NCBI RefSeq assembly: GCF_014199205.1
Contig: NZ_JACIJD010000003.1
Location: forward strand, 248,001-312,000
DNA length: 64,000 bases
Reading direction: 5' to 3'
From: Muricoccus pecuniae
GTDB taxonomy: Bacteria > Pseudomonadota > Alphaproteobacteria > Acetobacterales > Acetobacteraceae
A program made the translations under genes and the position numbers. How positions within the stretch are numbered: the first letter of the stretch is position 1; each line of letters opens with the position of its first letter. The notes beneath the pieces were generated by a model. The model saw only the letters and a program-made list of their open reading frames with translations, searched no databases and was not told the origin of the DNA. Positions 41,432-49,065 of this stretch are shown piece after piece.

Positions 41432-41941
41432 ATGCCCGACGGCATCAGCAGCAAGCCCCAGCAGGGGCCCGGCCCCGGCTACGACTGGCGGAACAAGGGC
41501 ATCCGCCACATCGACGCCTCGGCCAAGAGCTGCGACACGCCCGAGACGCTGGGGATGAACCGCGAGGTCGCCATCTCCGGCAGCCGCACCGGTTCCACCG
41601 CCCTCTGGGCCGGCACCAACCGGATCGAGCCGAACTCCCAGACCGGCCCGCACCATCACGGGCACCTGGAGAGCGTGATCTACATCATCTCCGGCACCGC
41701 CCACATGCGCTGGGGCGACCGGCTGGAATTCATCACCGAGGCGAAGGCGGGCGACTTCTTCCTCGTGCCGCCCTATGTGCCGCACCAGGAGATCAATGCT
41801 TCCTCGACCGAGGTGCTGCACTGCGCCCTCGTGCGCTCGGGCACGGAGGAGGTGGTGATCAACCTTCCCGACCTCGACATCGTGGACGAGCCGGAATGGA
41901 TCCGCGAGAGCGCGACGACGGGGGATGCCAGCCATCGCTGA
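41432..41941 (+). CDS. Cupin-domain protein
   Basis: A 169-residue single-domain cupin. The first metal-binding cupin motif is TGPHHHGHLESVIYIISGTAHM (His74-His78 and Glu80), and the second is AGDFFLVPPYVPHQEIN (His118); the usual metal-site set is present. AAGGAAGAGAG lies before the ATG at 41432. Cupins of this size act as small dioxygenases, isomerases or ligand sensors. Placement after the third binding protein and before an AsnC regulator suggests a role in handling or sensing the imported organosulfur compound. The reaction is unknown. Confidence 0.85.
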   Translation: MPDGISSKPQQGPGPGYDWRNKGIRHIDASAKSCDTPETLGMNREVAISGSRTGSTALWAGTNRIEPNSQTGPHHHGHLESVIYIISGTAHMRWGDRLEFITEAKAGDFFLVPPYVPHQEINASSTEVLHCALVRSGTEEVVINLPDLDIVDEPEWIRESATTGDASHR

Positions 41942-42476
41942 CGAGCTTCCGGCCGGCCCCGCGCCGGCCGGCCTTCCCTCGATGGACGAGATCGACCGCA
42001 AGATCATCGGCCTGCTGCAGAATGACGCGACCCTCTCCGTCGCGCAGCTCGCCGACAAGGTGGGGCTCTCCCCCACACCCTGCTGGAAGCGCGTGCAGAA
42101 GCTGGAGACGAACGGGGTCATCACCCGGCGCGTGGCGCTGGTGGACCCCGAGAAGATCGGCGTCGGGCTGATCGTCTATGTCGCGATCGAGGCGGGGGAC
42201 CACACGCCGGAATGGCTCGCCCGCTTCACCGCCGCCATCGCCGCCATGCCGGAGGTGATGGAGGCGCACCGCATGGCGGGGGAGGTGGACTACATGCTCC
42301 GCGTCGCCGTCACCGGCATGTCGGAGTTCGACGCGCTCTACAAGCGCCTCATCGCCGCCGTGCCCATGCGCAACGTCACCTCCCGCTTCGCGATGGAGGG
42401 GCTGAAATACACCACGGCCTACCCGCTGCATCGCGGCCGCTTCCGCGACCGCTCGGGGCGGGAGGGAGAGGGGTAG
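41925..42476 (+). CDS. Lrp/AsnC-family transcriptional regulator
   Basis: A 183-residue regulator (164 if the internal ATG at 41982 is used). The start at 41925 follows a G-run and overlaps the cupin gene by 17 nt. The HTH reads MDEIDRKIIGLLQNDATLSVAQLADKVGLSPTPCWKRVQKLETNGVI, and the RAM effector domain follows with VMEAHRMAGEVDYMLRVAVTGMSEFDALYKRL. Lrp/AsnC proteins bind amino acids or related small molecules. As the last gene of the organosulfur operon it is likely its own regulator, perhaps sensing a sulfur amino acid. Confidence 0.9.
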   Translation: MPAIADELPAGPAPAGLPSMDEIDRKIIGLLQNDATLSVAQLADKVGLSPTPCWKRVQKLETNGVITRRVALVDPEKIGVGLIVYVAIEAGDHTPEWLARFTAAIAAMPEVMEAHRMAGEVDYMLRVAVTGMSEFDALYKRLIAAVPMRNVTSRFAMEGLKYTTAYPLHRGRFRDRSGREGEG

Positions 42477-42495
42477 GGGAGGGGCAGGGTCAGGA

Positions 42496-42547
42496 GTGGT
42501 CAACCGGGGGGCGCCCCCGCCGTTGTGCGGGTGTTCCAACGGACCAC
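42496..42547 (+). ncRNA. Possible three-way-junction 5' leader of the DUF3597 gene
   Basis: Three helices can pair in this 52-nt stretch. The closing stem is GTGGT (42496-42500) with ACCAC (42543-42547). One arm is CGGGGG (42505-42510) with CCCCCG (42514-42519) around a GCG loop. The other is CCGTTG (42520-42525) with CAACGG (42537-42542) around 11 nt. The arms abut with no unpaired bases, and the closing stem ends 1 nt before the AGGAG ribosome site of the next gene. High GC makes chance pairing common, so this is a candidate only. Confidence 0.3.
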
Positions 42548-42559
42548 AGGAGACCCCGA

Positions 42560-43015
42560 ATGAGCGTTTTCCGCTCCATCATGTCCAAGATCTTCGGCCA
42601 CCCGGCCGCGGCCGCCCCGGCCGATGCCGGCAGCCCGACCCCGGGCACGACCAGCCCGGCGGCCGGGGATGCGGGCGGCATCGGCACCATGTCCGCCCCC
42701 GCCGCCACGCCCAGCACCCCCGCCGCGGGCCAGGCTCCGGCCGGTGGCGGCGCCGGCAGCGTGGACGTGGAGGCCGTGCTGACCGACCTGGCCTCGAAGA
42801 ACCCGCAGAAGCTGAACTGGCAGACCTCCATCGTGGACCTGATGAAGCTGCTGGACCTCGACAGCGGACTCGGCGCCCGCAAGGAGCTGGCGGGGGAGCT
42901 GGGCTACACCGGCAGCACCGAGGACTCCGCCTCGATGAACATCTGGCTGCACAAGCAGGTCATGCAGAAGCTGGCTGAGAACGGCGGCAGGGTGCCGGAC
43001 AGCCTGAAGGGCTGA
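42560..43015 (+). CDS. DUF3597-family protein
   Basis: A 151-residue cytosolic protein. AGGAG lies 7 nt before the ATG at 42560. The N-terminus MSVFRSIMSKIFGHP is followed by a ~50-residue Pro/Ala/Gly/Thr linker. The conserved DUF3597 domain follows: VDVEAVLTDLASKNPQKLNWQTSIVDLMKLLDLDS, LGARKELAGELGY and SASMNIWLHKQVMQKLAENGG. The family is widespread in Proteobacteria and uncharacterised; the domain is all-helical. The gene stands alone behind a possible structured leader and converges with the AI-2E-type permease 3 bp after its stop. Confidence 0.85.
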   Translation: MSVFRSIMSKIFGHPAAAAPADAGSPTPGTTSPAAGDAGGIGTMSAPAATPSTPAAGQAPAGGGAGSVDVEAVLTDLASKNPQKLNWQTSIVDLMKLLDLDSGLGARKELAGELGYTGSTEDSASMNIWLHKQVMQKLAENGGRVPDSLKG

Positions 43016-43018
43016 TCC

Positions 43019-44860
43019 TCAGAGGCTGGCCGCAGGGCGGGCGGTGGCGGCGCGGGCCGCCAGCGCCTCGCCCAGCGCCGCCGCCTCGCCGAGGGAGGTG
43101 ACGATGGCCTCCGCCGGGCCTTCCTCGCGCAGCGCGGCCAGCATCGGGCTGTCGGAGGGCGCGTCCCACAGCCCGACCATCACCTTCGCCTCCGGCAGCT
43201 GCCGCGCGATGCGGCGCAGGAAGTAGCGCAGCCCCGCCACGCTGTTCCCCTCCTCCAGCACGGAGAGACAGACGAGGCGGACGAGGCCGGGATCGAGCTG
43301 CCCGAGATTGGCCGTCTCCAGCACCGCGCTCGTCTCCGCCCGCGCGCCCAGCCCGGCGCGATGGAGGACGAGGCCGGCGAGCCGGGCCGTGAGGTCATCC
43401 AGCGGGCCGCGGCCTGCGATGCAGACCACCGCGCCCTCCGCGCGCCAGGGCTCGGGCAGGGAGGCAGTGCCGGCCGGGGCGTCACCGAGGTCGGACAGGT
43501 CGTCCAGCAAGGTGCCGACCTGCGCGCGGATGATCTCCAGCCGCTCCGGCTCCAGCGCCTCCCGCGCCCAGTCGGTCTGGGCGAGGGCGATGCCCTGGAG
43601 GGCCACGGAATCCCCATAGGCGGCGAGGCTCGCGCCCGGCTCGGCCAGGATGTCCCGCGCCTGGTCCACCAGCCCGTCCGCATCGCCCTCCAGCGCGCGC
43701 TGGTAAAAGCTCTCCTGCGGCTGGAGCGGCGGGCGGTCCCCCAGCATGACGTCGAAGAACTCGAAGCGCGGGACGTGGCGGCCGAGCACGACGAGGCCGA
43801 CCGTCAGCGGCGTCGCGATCAGCAGCCCGATCGGCCCCCAGAGGAAGGCCCAGAAGGTGGTGGAGAGCACGACGGAGAGCGGCGAGAGGCCGGTGCGGCG
43901 CCCGAAGAAGAGCGGCTCCAGCACCTGCCCCATCACCGCCCCGCCGACGAGGAAGACGGCCAGCACGGTGATGGCCAGCGTCCAACCGGGGTCCACCGCT
44001 GCGGCGAGCAGCAGCGGCGGGCCGACCGCGATGGGCGTGCCGATGAAGGGCACGAAGCGCATGAGCCCGGCGAGGATGCCCCAGAGGAAGGGGCTGGGAA
44101 GCCCGATCGCCCAGAGAAGGGCTGCGATGAACACCGCATAGCCCGCATTCAGCGCCACCTGGGCGAGGAAGAGGCGCGAGAGCCGGGCGGCGGCGTCGTT
44201 CATTGCCGTCATCGTCCGGTGCAGGTCGCGCGAGCCGGCGAGGCGGATGGCGCGGTCCCGCAGGTCCTCCCGGTAGAGCAGGGTGAGGACGGTGAAGATG
44301 ATGACGAGCCCCGCCGTGGCCAGCGGGTGCAGGATCGGCCCGAGGACGGAGCCGAGCACGCTGAGCAGCGCCCGGTCGGTGCGGGGCGGCGCGACGACGA
44401 CGGTGCCCGCCGCCCCGCCCGGCAGCTCGGGCGGCGGCTCCAGCGGCCCGCCGATGCCCAGCCCGCTCATCAGCGCCTCCGCCCGTCGCAGCAGGTCCCC
44501 AAGGCCGCTGAGGGCGCCGAGCTTGGCGCGCAGCGTGGCGGCATAGCCCGGCAGGTCGGCCACGAGGTCCGCGGCCTGGGTGCCGATGGCGGCGAAGATG
44601 CCGCCGATGAGGGCGAAGGCGATGAGCACGGCGGCGAGCACCGAGAGCCCCTTGCCCAGCCGCAGGCGCTGGAGCGCGCGGGCCACGGGCGCGAGGACGA
44701 AGGCGAGCAGCACCGCCAGCACCAGGGGCACCAGCACGTCCCGGCCGTAGGAGATGGCCGCGACGACGATGGCGGCCGAGACGAGCATGGCGGCCCCCGC
44801 CACGGGCCCGCCGGCCGGGCCGGGCGGGGCGGGGGGGAGGCGTCGGTCAGGCAGGGCCAT
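43019..44860 (-). CDS. AI-2E-transporter (PerM/YdiK)-family permease with C-terminal cytosolic domain
   Basis: A 613-residue protein. Residues ~1-370 are the PerM-like membrane domain, with about eight hydrophobic segments and family sequences VLVPLVLAVLLAFVLAPVARAL, PSPFLWGILAGLMRFVPFIGTPIA and FWAFLWGPIGLLIATPLTVGLVVLGRH. Family roles range from AI-2 export to Na+/H+ exchange. The remaining ~240 residues are soluble and not part of standard PerM (about 350 residues). Their second half looks like a Rossmann/B12-binding-type fold: EGAVVCIAGRGPLDDLTARLAGLVLHRAG and EAKVMVGLWDAPSDSPMLAAL, but without the DxHxxG cobalamin motif. ATG 44860 precedes the first helix; upstream sequence is not protein-like. 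Confidence 0.84.
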   Translation of the reverse strand: MALPDRRLPPAPPGPAGGPVAGAAMLVSAAIVVAAISYGRDVLVPLVLAVLLAFVLAPVARALQRLRLGKGLSVLAAVLIAFALIGGIFAAIGTQAADLVADLPGYAATLRAKLGALSGLGDLLRRAEALMSGLGIGGPLEPPPELPGGAAGTVVVAPPRTDRALLSVLGSVLGPILHPLATAGLVIIFTVLTLLYREDLRDRAIRLAGSRDLHRTMTAMNDAAARLSRLFLAQVALNAGYAVFIAALLWAIGLPSPFLWGILAGLMRFVPFIGTPIAVGPPLLLAAAVDPGWTLAITVLAVFLVGGAVMGQVLEPLFFGRRTGLSPLSVVLSTTFWAFLWGPIGLLIATPLTVGLVVLGRHVPRFEFFDVMLGDRPPLQPQESFYQRALEGDADGLVDQARDILAEPGASLAAYGDSVALQGIALAQTDWAREALEPERLEIIRAQVGTLLDDLSDLGDAPAGTASLPEPWRAEGAVVCIAGRGPLDDLTARLAGLVLHRAGLGARAETSAVLETANLGQLDPGLVRLVCLSVLEEGNSVAGLRYFLRRIARQLPEAKVMVGLWDAPSDSPMLAALREEGPAEAIVTSLGEAAALGEALAARAATARPAASL

Positions 44861-45035
44861 GCGGCGCGGCTCGTTCCATTCCGAAGAGGTTGGGCCATTC
44901 GTGAAAAGCTGGGCCGGCCGGGGTGCCACGCCGCCCCGCATCCCGCCACCCCCTCCGCGCGTTGCGCGCGGGAACGTCATCGCGCGCGGCGGGCGGCTTC
45001 GGGGGAAGCCGGGCGCCGCGCAGCAAGGAACCGCT

Positions 45036-48000
45036 GTGCCCGAACCCATCCGCGCGCCCGATACCCCGAACGGCCCGGCTCCCGGCCCCGCCCGGCACGG
45101 GCGCTCGCGCCTGCCGCTCCTCGCCGCGCTGCTCGCCCTCGTCGCCCTCGTCTCGGGCGGGGTCAGCCTCGTGCTGAACGACCGCGACGCGGACAGCGTC
45201 GCCGCCGGCAACGAGACGGTGGTGGCGCTGGAAGGCGTGATCTCCGCGATGAAGGACGTGGAGACGGGGCAGCGCGGCTACCTCCTCGTCGGGCGGGAGG
45301 AGTTCCTCGATCCCTACAATGCCGGTCTTCAGGCCGTGGAGGAGCGGCTGCGGGCGGTGGAGGCGCTGCGCGTGCCCGCGGGCCTGCCGCCCGCGCCGCG
45401 ACTGCGAGAGATCGCCGCCCAGCGCGTGGCGCTGGCGGAGAGCGCCGTCGTTTCCCGGCGCAACGGGGACGCCCCGGCCGCCCTGGCCATGGTGGAGGCC
45501 GGGCAGGGCCGGTCCGCCATGGATGCCCTCCGCACCGAGGTCGCGAGCCTCCAGCGGCAGGCGCGGGACCGCGTGGACTGGCTGAACGGGCGGAGCAACA
45601 CGCGCGCCCTCTGGCTCGGCGGGATCTCGCTCGGCGCCGCGCTCCTCGCCTGCGCGCTGCTCGGCCTCTACGCCGTCTCGCGCCGGCGGGCGGAGCGGAA
45701 GGCGAACGCGCTGCTCGACGCGGTGATGACCAACGCGCCGATCGGGCTCGGCTTCATCGGGCGCGACCTCTCCATCACCAACGCCAACCGTGCCATGACC
45801 GAGATCGGGGAGCGGATGACGGGGATCGAGGCGGGCAGCCCGGGCGCGCTGGCCGCGCTCTCGGCGGCGATGCGGGCGCGGATCGAGCCGAGGCTGCGCG
45901 CCGTGCTCGATGGCGGGCGCGCGCAGTCCGACGTGCAGATCGAGATCTCCCCGGCGGACCGGCCGGAGGAGAAGCACCACCTCCTCGCCACGCTCTTCCC
46001 CGGCACGCAGGGCGCGGACGGCGCGGGCGAGGCGGCCGGCGTCATCCTGATGGACATCACCCGCCGCCGCCGCGCGGAGGATCGGCTGCGCCGCAGCGAG
46101 GCGCGCTTCCGGACCCTCGCCAACGCCCTGCCGCAGCTCGCCTGGCAGACCGACGCGAAGGGCGAGGTGGAGTGGTACAACCACCGCTGGTTCGAGTTCA
46201 CCGGGCTGACCGCCGATGAGCTGAAGGGCTCGGGCTGGTCCCAGGTCCATCACCCCGATCACGTCGAGCGCACGGTCGGGAGCTTCCGCCGCGCGGTGGC
46301 GGCCGGCGAGCCTTGGTCTGAGTCCTTCCCGATGCGGGGCGCGGACGGGGAGTACCGCTGGTTCCTCGGCCGCGGCGTGCCCATCCGCGACGAGCCGGAC
46401 GAGGAGAACCCGGAGGGCGCGATCCTCGGCTGGTTCGGCACGAACACCGACATCACCGACATGCGCGAGGCGCAGGAGGAGGCGACGCTGGCCCGCGAGG
46501 CGGCGGAGGATGCGAACCGCGCGAAGAGCCAGTTCATCGCCAATATGAGCCACGAGCTGCGCACGCCGCTCTCGGCCGTGATCGGCTACTCCGAGATGCT
46601 GGAGGAGGAGGCCGCCGACATCGAGGGCGGCGAGGTGCTGACGAAGGACCTGCAGAAGATCGGCGCCAACGCGCGCCACCTTCTCTCCCTCATCAACGAC
46701 GTGCTGGACCTCTCGAAGATCGAGGCGGGGCGGATGGAGACGCATGCCGAGGACTTCGAGGTGGAGACGCTCGTCTCCGAGACGGTCTCGACGGTTCAGG
46801 CGCTGATGGCGCGCAAGTCGAACACGCTGGAAGTACGCCTGCCGCCGGACCTCGGCACCATGCACTCCGACCAGGTGAAGCTGCGCCAGTGCCTGATCAA
46901 CCTTCTTTCCAACGCGAGCAAGTTCACCGAGGGCGGCACGGTGACGCTCTCGGCCGAGCCGGGGCGGGACGCGATGGGGCGGCGCGAGATCGCCTTCCGC
47001 GTCTCCGACACCGGCATCGGCATGACGCAGGAGCAGCTCTCCCGGCTCTTCACGCGCTTCACCCAGGCGGACAGCTCCACCACCCGCCGATTCGGCGGTA
47101 CGGGGCTGGGCCTGGCCATCACCAAGGCCTTCTGCACGCTGCTGGGCGGCAACATCGCCGTGGAGAGCGAGCAGGGGCGCGGCACGACCTTCACCATCCG
47201 CGTGCCGGTGGACATGCGGGAAACCGGGCCGGAGCCGGAGGCGGAGCAGCCCATCTCGACCCTGCCTGAGGGCGAGGCCGGAATGGCCGGGCTCGTGCTG
47301 GTGGTGGACGACGATCCCGCCTCCCGCGAGCTGCTGTCGCGTTTCGTTGTGCGGGACGGATTCGCCGTCCGATGCGCGTCCGACGGCGAGGAAGGGCTGC
47401 GCCTCGCCAAGCAGCTCCGCCCCACCGCCATCCTGCTCGACGTGATGATGCCGCGCATGGACGGCTGGTCCGTCCTCACCGCGCTGAAGGCGGACCCGGA
47501 GCTGGCCGAGGTTCCCGTGGTGATGGTCTCGATCGTGCAGGAGCGGGCGCTCGCCGTCTCGCTCGGCGCCGCTGACTATCTCATCAAGCCCGTGCAGTGG
47601 CACCGGCTGCGGACGGTGCTGGACCGCTACCGCGCTCCTGGCGCCGCGCTCGTGGTGGAGGCGGATTCCGAGCCACGCGCGGAGCTTCGCGGCCTGCTGG
47701 AAAGCGAGGGCTGGACCGTGGAGGAGGCCGCGAACGCGGAGGCCGCCATGGCCCGGATCGCCCGCCCCGATCCCGCGGCGGCGCCGATCGGGCTCGTGCT
47801 CGTGGCGGTGCCGGGGCCGGAGGGGGACGGCCTTAGCCTCGTCCACCAGCTCCGCCGCAACGAGGCCTGGAAGAGCATCCAGGTGATCGCGCTCGCGGGC
47901 GGCGGGGTCGCGCCGGCCGAGCTGGAAGCGCTGCGCGGCCAGGTGCGACAGGTCCTGCCCGCCGATGACGAGCCGCCCGAGGCCCTGCTCACCGAGCTTC

Positions 48001-48101
48001 GCCGCATCACCGAGGCGCGCAAGGGAATGGCATCCGGGCAACAAGGGAACCCGCCGCCCCCGGCATCGTTGGAGCCGAAGACGGAGAGCGCATCGCCATG
48101 A
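45036..48101 (+). CDS. Hybrid sensor histidine kinase with CHASE3, PAS and two receiver domains
   Basis: A 1021-residue membrane sensor kinase. GTG 45036 follows AAGGA. Two membrane segments (about residues 25-48 and 190-212) flank a periplasmic CHASE3-like domain (ISAMKDVETGQRGYLLVG). PAS domains follow, one with WYNHRWFEFTGLTADELKG. The HisKA site is NMSHELRTPLSAVIGYSEML (phospho-His about residue 506). The ATPase has NLLSNASKF, DTGIGM and FGGTGLGLAIT. Receiver 1 keeps the phospho-Asp in AILLDVMMPRMDG (about 802) and Lys in YLIKPVQW. Receiver 2 reads GLVLVAVPGPEGDG and has no phospho-acceptor Asp, so it is a pseudo-receiver. It is coupled by ATGA to a response regulator. Confidence 0.92.
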   Translation: MPEPIRAPDTPNGPAPGPARHGRSRLPLLAALLALVALVSGGVSLVLNDRDADSVAAGNETVVALEGVISAMKDVETGQRGYLLVGREEFLDPYNAGLQAVEERLRAVEALRVPAGLPPAPRLREIAAQRVALAESAVVSRRNGDAPAALAMVEAGQGRSAMDALRTEVASLQRQARDRVDWLNGRSNTRALWLGGISLGAALLACALLGLYAVSRRRAERKANALLDAVMTNAPIGLGFIGRDLSITNANRAMTEIGERMTGIEAGSPGALAALSAAMRARIEPRLRAVLDGGRAQSDVQIEISPADRPEEKHHLLATLFPGTQGADGAGEAAGVILMDITRRRRAEDRLRRSEARFRTLANALPQLAWQTDAKGEVEWYNHRWFEFTGLTADELKGSGWSQVHHPDHVERTVGSFRRAVAAGEPWSESFPMRGADGEYRWFLGRGVPIRDEPDEENPEGAILGWFGTNTDITDMREAQEEATLAREAAEDANRAKSQFIANMSHELRTPLSAVIGYSEMLEEEAADIEGGEVLTKDLQKIGANARHLLSLINDVLDLSKIEAGRMETHAEDFEVETLVSETVSTVQALMARKSNTLEVRLPPDLGTMHSDQVKLRQCLINLLSNASKFTEGGTVTLSAEPGRDAMGRREIAFRVSDTGIGMTQEQLSRLFTRFTQADSSTTRRFGGTGLGLAITKAFCTLLGGNIAVESEQGRGTTFTIRVPVDMRETGPEPEAEQPISTLPEGEAGMAGLVLVVDDDPASRELLSRFVVRDGFAVRCASDGEEGLRLAKQLRPTAILLDVMMPRMDGWSVLTALKADPELAEVPVVMVSIVQERALAVSLGAADYLIKPVQWHRLRTVLDRYRAPGAALVVEADSEPRAELRGLLESEGWTVEEAANAEAAMARIARPDPAAAPIGLVLVAVPGPEGDGLSLVHQLRRNEAWKSIQVIALAGGGVAPAELEALRGQVRQVLPADDEPPEALLTELRRITEARKGMASGQQGNPPPPASLEPKTESASP

Positions 48102-48472
48102 CGAAAATCCTTCTGGTGGAGGACCATGAGGAGCTGTGGGATTTTCTTTCCCGCCGCCTGCGCCGCCGCGGCTTCGACGTGGTGCTGGCCCATGACGGCC
48201 AGCAGGGCGTGGATCTCGCGGCAGCCGAGCGGCCGGACGTGATCCTGCTCGACATGAACCTGCCCGTGATGGATGGCTGGACCGCCGCGCGGATGATCCG
48301 GGAAAATCCCGATACGAAGGGGATTCCCATCATCGCCCTGACCGCGCATGCCATGTCGGGGGACCGGGACAAGATGATCGCGGCCGGCTGCGACGACTAC
48401 CATCCCAAGCCCGTGGACTTTCCCCAGCTGCTCTCGCAGATCGACGCCGCGATGCTGGCGGCCGAGGGATAG
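48098..48472 (+). CDS. Single-domain response regulator
   Basis: A 124-residue receiver domain without an output domain. The acidic pair is in LVEDHEE (Glu8-Asp9), phospho-Asp52 in VILLDMNLPVMDG, the Thr/Ser switch in IIALTAHAM and Lys104 in YHPKPVD. It overlaps the kinase stop by 4 nt and is almost certainly its partner. With a hybrid kinase, such DivK/Spo0F-like proteins usually pass phosphate to a phosphotransfer protein or bind a target; neither is encoded nearby. Confidence 0.92.
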   Translation: MTKILLVEDHEELWDFLSRRLRRRGFDVVLAHDGQQGVDLAAAERPDVILLDMNLPVMDGWTAARMIRENPDTKGIPIIALTAHAMSGDRDKMIAAGCDDYHPKPVDFPQLLSQIDAAMLAAEG

Positions 48473-48597
48473 GGGCCGCGCGTCCTCGCGAGGTTGCGAC
48501 CGCGCTGGGTGAGCAGAAAGTTTGACGAAGCGCCGCGCTGCGCGAGAGTCGCCGGACGCCGATTCGCGGATCGGCCCGACCGGAAAGGACTGGCCCG

Positions 48598-48990
48598 ATG
48601 CACAGAACCCTCGCCGCTGCGGCCCTGACCCTCCTCGGGGCCTGTTCCAGCCCGAACCCGCCTCCCGCGCCCATGACGGAGGTGCCGATGCGCGCGCCGG
48701 CCACGCCGCCCGCGAATCTGCTGGTGGGGTTGCCCGGCGTCGCTCCCCTCCCGCGCGCGCTGCGGGCCGAGCTGACGCGCGGGGCGGAGGCAGTTTGCGC
48801 GCCGCTCGTGCGCACGGTGCTGGACCCCGTGGGCGAGGACCGCTTTCGCTTGCTGCTGGATGCTCCGGGCTTCGTGGTGACGCGTGAGAGCGTGCTGCGC
48901 CGCACAGCCGGCGGCCCGCCCGGCGCGCCGGAGCTGGCGCTGGACGGTGCGAATAATGGCCGCTGCGATTATCTTTTCAGAACGTTGTAG
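48598..48990 (+). CDS. Small lipoprotein, function unknown
   Basis: A 130-residue predicted lipoprotein. GGAAAGGA lies upstream of the ATG at 48598. The N-terminal signal MHRTLAAAALTLLGAC ends in a lipobox (LLGAC) with Cys16 as the lipidated residue. A Pro-rich linker follows, then a small domain with two Cys (AVCAPLV and GRCDYLF) that could form a disulfide in the periplasm. No family is recognised. It stands alone, 125 bp after the response regulator, and is probably anchored to the outer membrane since Ser follows the Cys. Confidence 0.7.
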   Translation: MHRTLAAAALTLLGACSSPNPPPAPMTEVPMRAPATPPANLLVGLPGVAPLPRALRAELTRGAEAVCAPLVRTVLDPVGEDRFRLLLDAPGFVVTRESVLRRTAGGPPGAPELALDGANNGRCDYLFRTL

Positions 48991-49028
48991 CCGCGGGAGC
49001 AACGACACCCGCGAGGTGCACCGGAAAA

Positions 49029-49056
49029 GGCGCCCCGGCCCTGAAGCCGGGGCGCC
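49029..49056 (-). terminator. Rho-independent terminator of the RTX protein gene
   Basis: GGCGCCCCGGC (49029-49039) and GCCGGGGCGCC (49046-49056) form a perfect 11-bp stem with a 6-nt loop. Read on the minus strand it is followed by TTTTCC (49028-49023). It lies 9 bp after the minus-strand stop at 49066, where an intrinsic terminator is expected. It may also stop plus-strand transcription from the lipoprotein gene. Confidence 0.75.
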
Positions 49057-49065
49057 GGCCCGTTC

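Noticed and set aside
44955-44971. CCGCGCG-TTG-CGCGCGG hairpin upstream of the hybrid kinase
   Set aside because: Short G/C-only stem in very GC-rich sequence with no associated signal; likely chance.
44847-48044. A 1065-codon minus-strand frame opposite the hybrid kinase, and similar long frames opposite 25323-28394 and 53087-56353
   Set aside because: All mirror recognisable plus-strand genes codon for codon and have no domains of their own.
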